The notes under the pieces: generated by a model
Database searches by the model: none
Told to the model about the DNA's origin: nothing
Seen by the model: only the letters and a program-made list of their open reading frames with translations
Assembly: GCA_016195295.1 (NCBI GenBank)
Contig: JACPZV010000315.1
Coordinates: forward strand, 1-5,376
Reading direction: 5' to 3'
DNA length: 5,376 nt
Source of the DNA: Acidobacteriota bacterium
Lineage (GTDB): Bacteria > Acidobacteriota > Vicinamibacteria > Vicinamibacterales > CAVVIG01
Made by a program: the position numbers and the translations under genes
Shown here: positions 5,253 through 5,376 of the stretch, piece by piece
Numbering within the stretch: position 1 is the stretch's first letter
How the letters are laid out: each line of letters starts with the position of its first letter

Positions 5253-5376
5253 TGTCGGTCATGATGTAGTACGCGCCGTACGGCTTGTAGCAGGTGAAGT
5301 GGTGGCGCTCGAGGATTTCGAGCAGCACGTCGCGGCGTCGTCGGTAACCAGCGGCCACCTCGACGTAATACGAGTC
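5083..5376 (-). CDS. Class I/II PLP aminotransferase, C-terminal fragment, broken at both ends
   Basis: The frame enters from the right edge (codon boundary at 5376) with DSYYVEVAAGYRRRRDVLL and continues through GAYYIMTDIS, DDVEFARYLVKDVGVAAVPG, SSFY and KLRFCFCK. This is the small C-terminal domain of an aspartate/methionine/kynurenine-type aminotransferase. The Arg in LRFCFCK is the expected substrate-carboxylate arginine, and VGVAAVPGSSFY is a conserved block of that group. It is a different subgroup from the two HisC-like enzymes to the left and shows no sign of being their copy. Normal members continue after the RF.F.K motif with a final helix of about 20-25 residues; here homology stops at the Lys codon (5113-5115), and the frame adds PARRCSWSG from antisense barrel-gene sequence before the stop at 5083. 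The N-terminal domain with the PLP lysine lies outside the window. Its product is presumably cytosolic, although the N-terminus is not visible. Confidence 0.8.
   Translation of the reverse strand, partial: DSYYVEVAAGYRRRRDVLLEILERHHFTCYKPYGAYYIMTDISVFGFSDDVEFARYLVKDVGVAAVPGSSFYKRTEAGKTKLRFCFCKPARRCSWSG
5108..5119. other. Breakpoint joining two unrelated gene 3' regions
   Basis: Barrel-gene coding sense is lost after the Gln codon at 5109-5111, and the facing aminotransferase's family match ends at 5113-5115. No normal stop codon of either gene lies near this point. GCAG occurs on both sides (5108-5111 and 5116-5119), a possible microhomology for deletion or for a false overlap in assembly. 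Confidence 0.65.

Noticed and set aside
1..5376. Mobile element, CRISPR array, tRNA or toxin-antitoxin/defence module
   Set aside because: I looked on both strands and saw no transposase or integrase motifs, no regularly spaced direct repeats beyond the heptad tract, no tRNA-like cloverleaf and no small paired genes.

Overview
The window is GC-rich DNA from a Gram-negative bacterium. It contains an outer-membrane barrel protein, Tat and Sec export signals and a PQQ dehydrogenase. The protein styles and the pyrimidine heptad spacer look to me like Acidobacteriota (Vicinamibacteria-like), but that assignment is recollection and inference, with no marker gene to confirm it. No RNA gene, CRISPR array, transposase or integrase is visible.

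Layout, left to right. Positions 1-1610 (minus strand) hold the N-terminal 536 codons of a secreted PQQ-dependent dehydrogenase of the glucose-dehydrogenase-like type, open at the left edge. Positions 1611-1722 are a spacer with a hairpin and a six-copy heptad repeat. Positions 1723-2907 and 2917-4137 (both minus) are two tandem paralogous HisC-like PLP aminotransferases, each beginning with a twin-arginine motif; they are 9 bases apart and apparently translationally coupled. Positions 4138-4382 are a divergent regulatory region with a near-consensus sigma70 promoter firing leftward (TTGACA, 17 bases, TAAAAT), flanked by an inverted repeat. From 4383 rightward runs an outer-membrane beta-barrel protein with a TTG start. 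From the right edge leftward runs the C-terminal part of a third, different class I/II aminotransferase.

The minus-strand genes read as one unit transcribed leftward from about 4244: aminotransferase, aminotransferase, then possibly the PQQ dehydrogenase. All three products are predicted to leave the cytoplasm, so the plausible theme is periplasmic oxidation and amino-group chemistry; the substrate cannot be read from the sequence.

The most notable anomaly is at about 5109-5115. The barrel gene loses its expected C-terminal strands, and the facing aminotransferase loses its expected C-terminal helix, at the same few bases. Each reading frame then continues into the antisense of the other gene. 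This looks like a deletion/rearrangement breakpoint or an assembly chimera, and linkage across it should not be trusted without reads.
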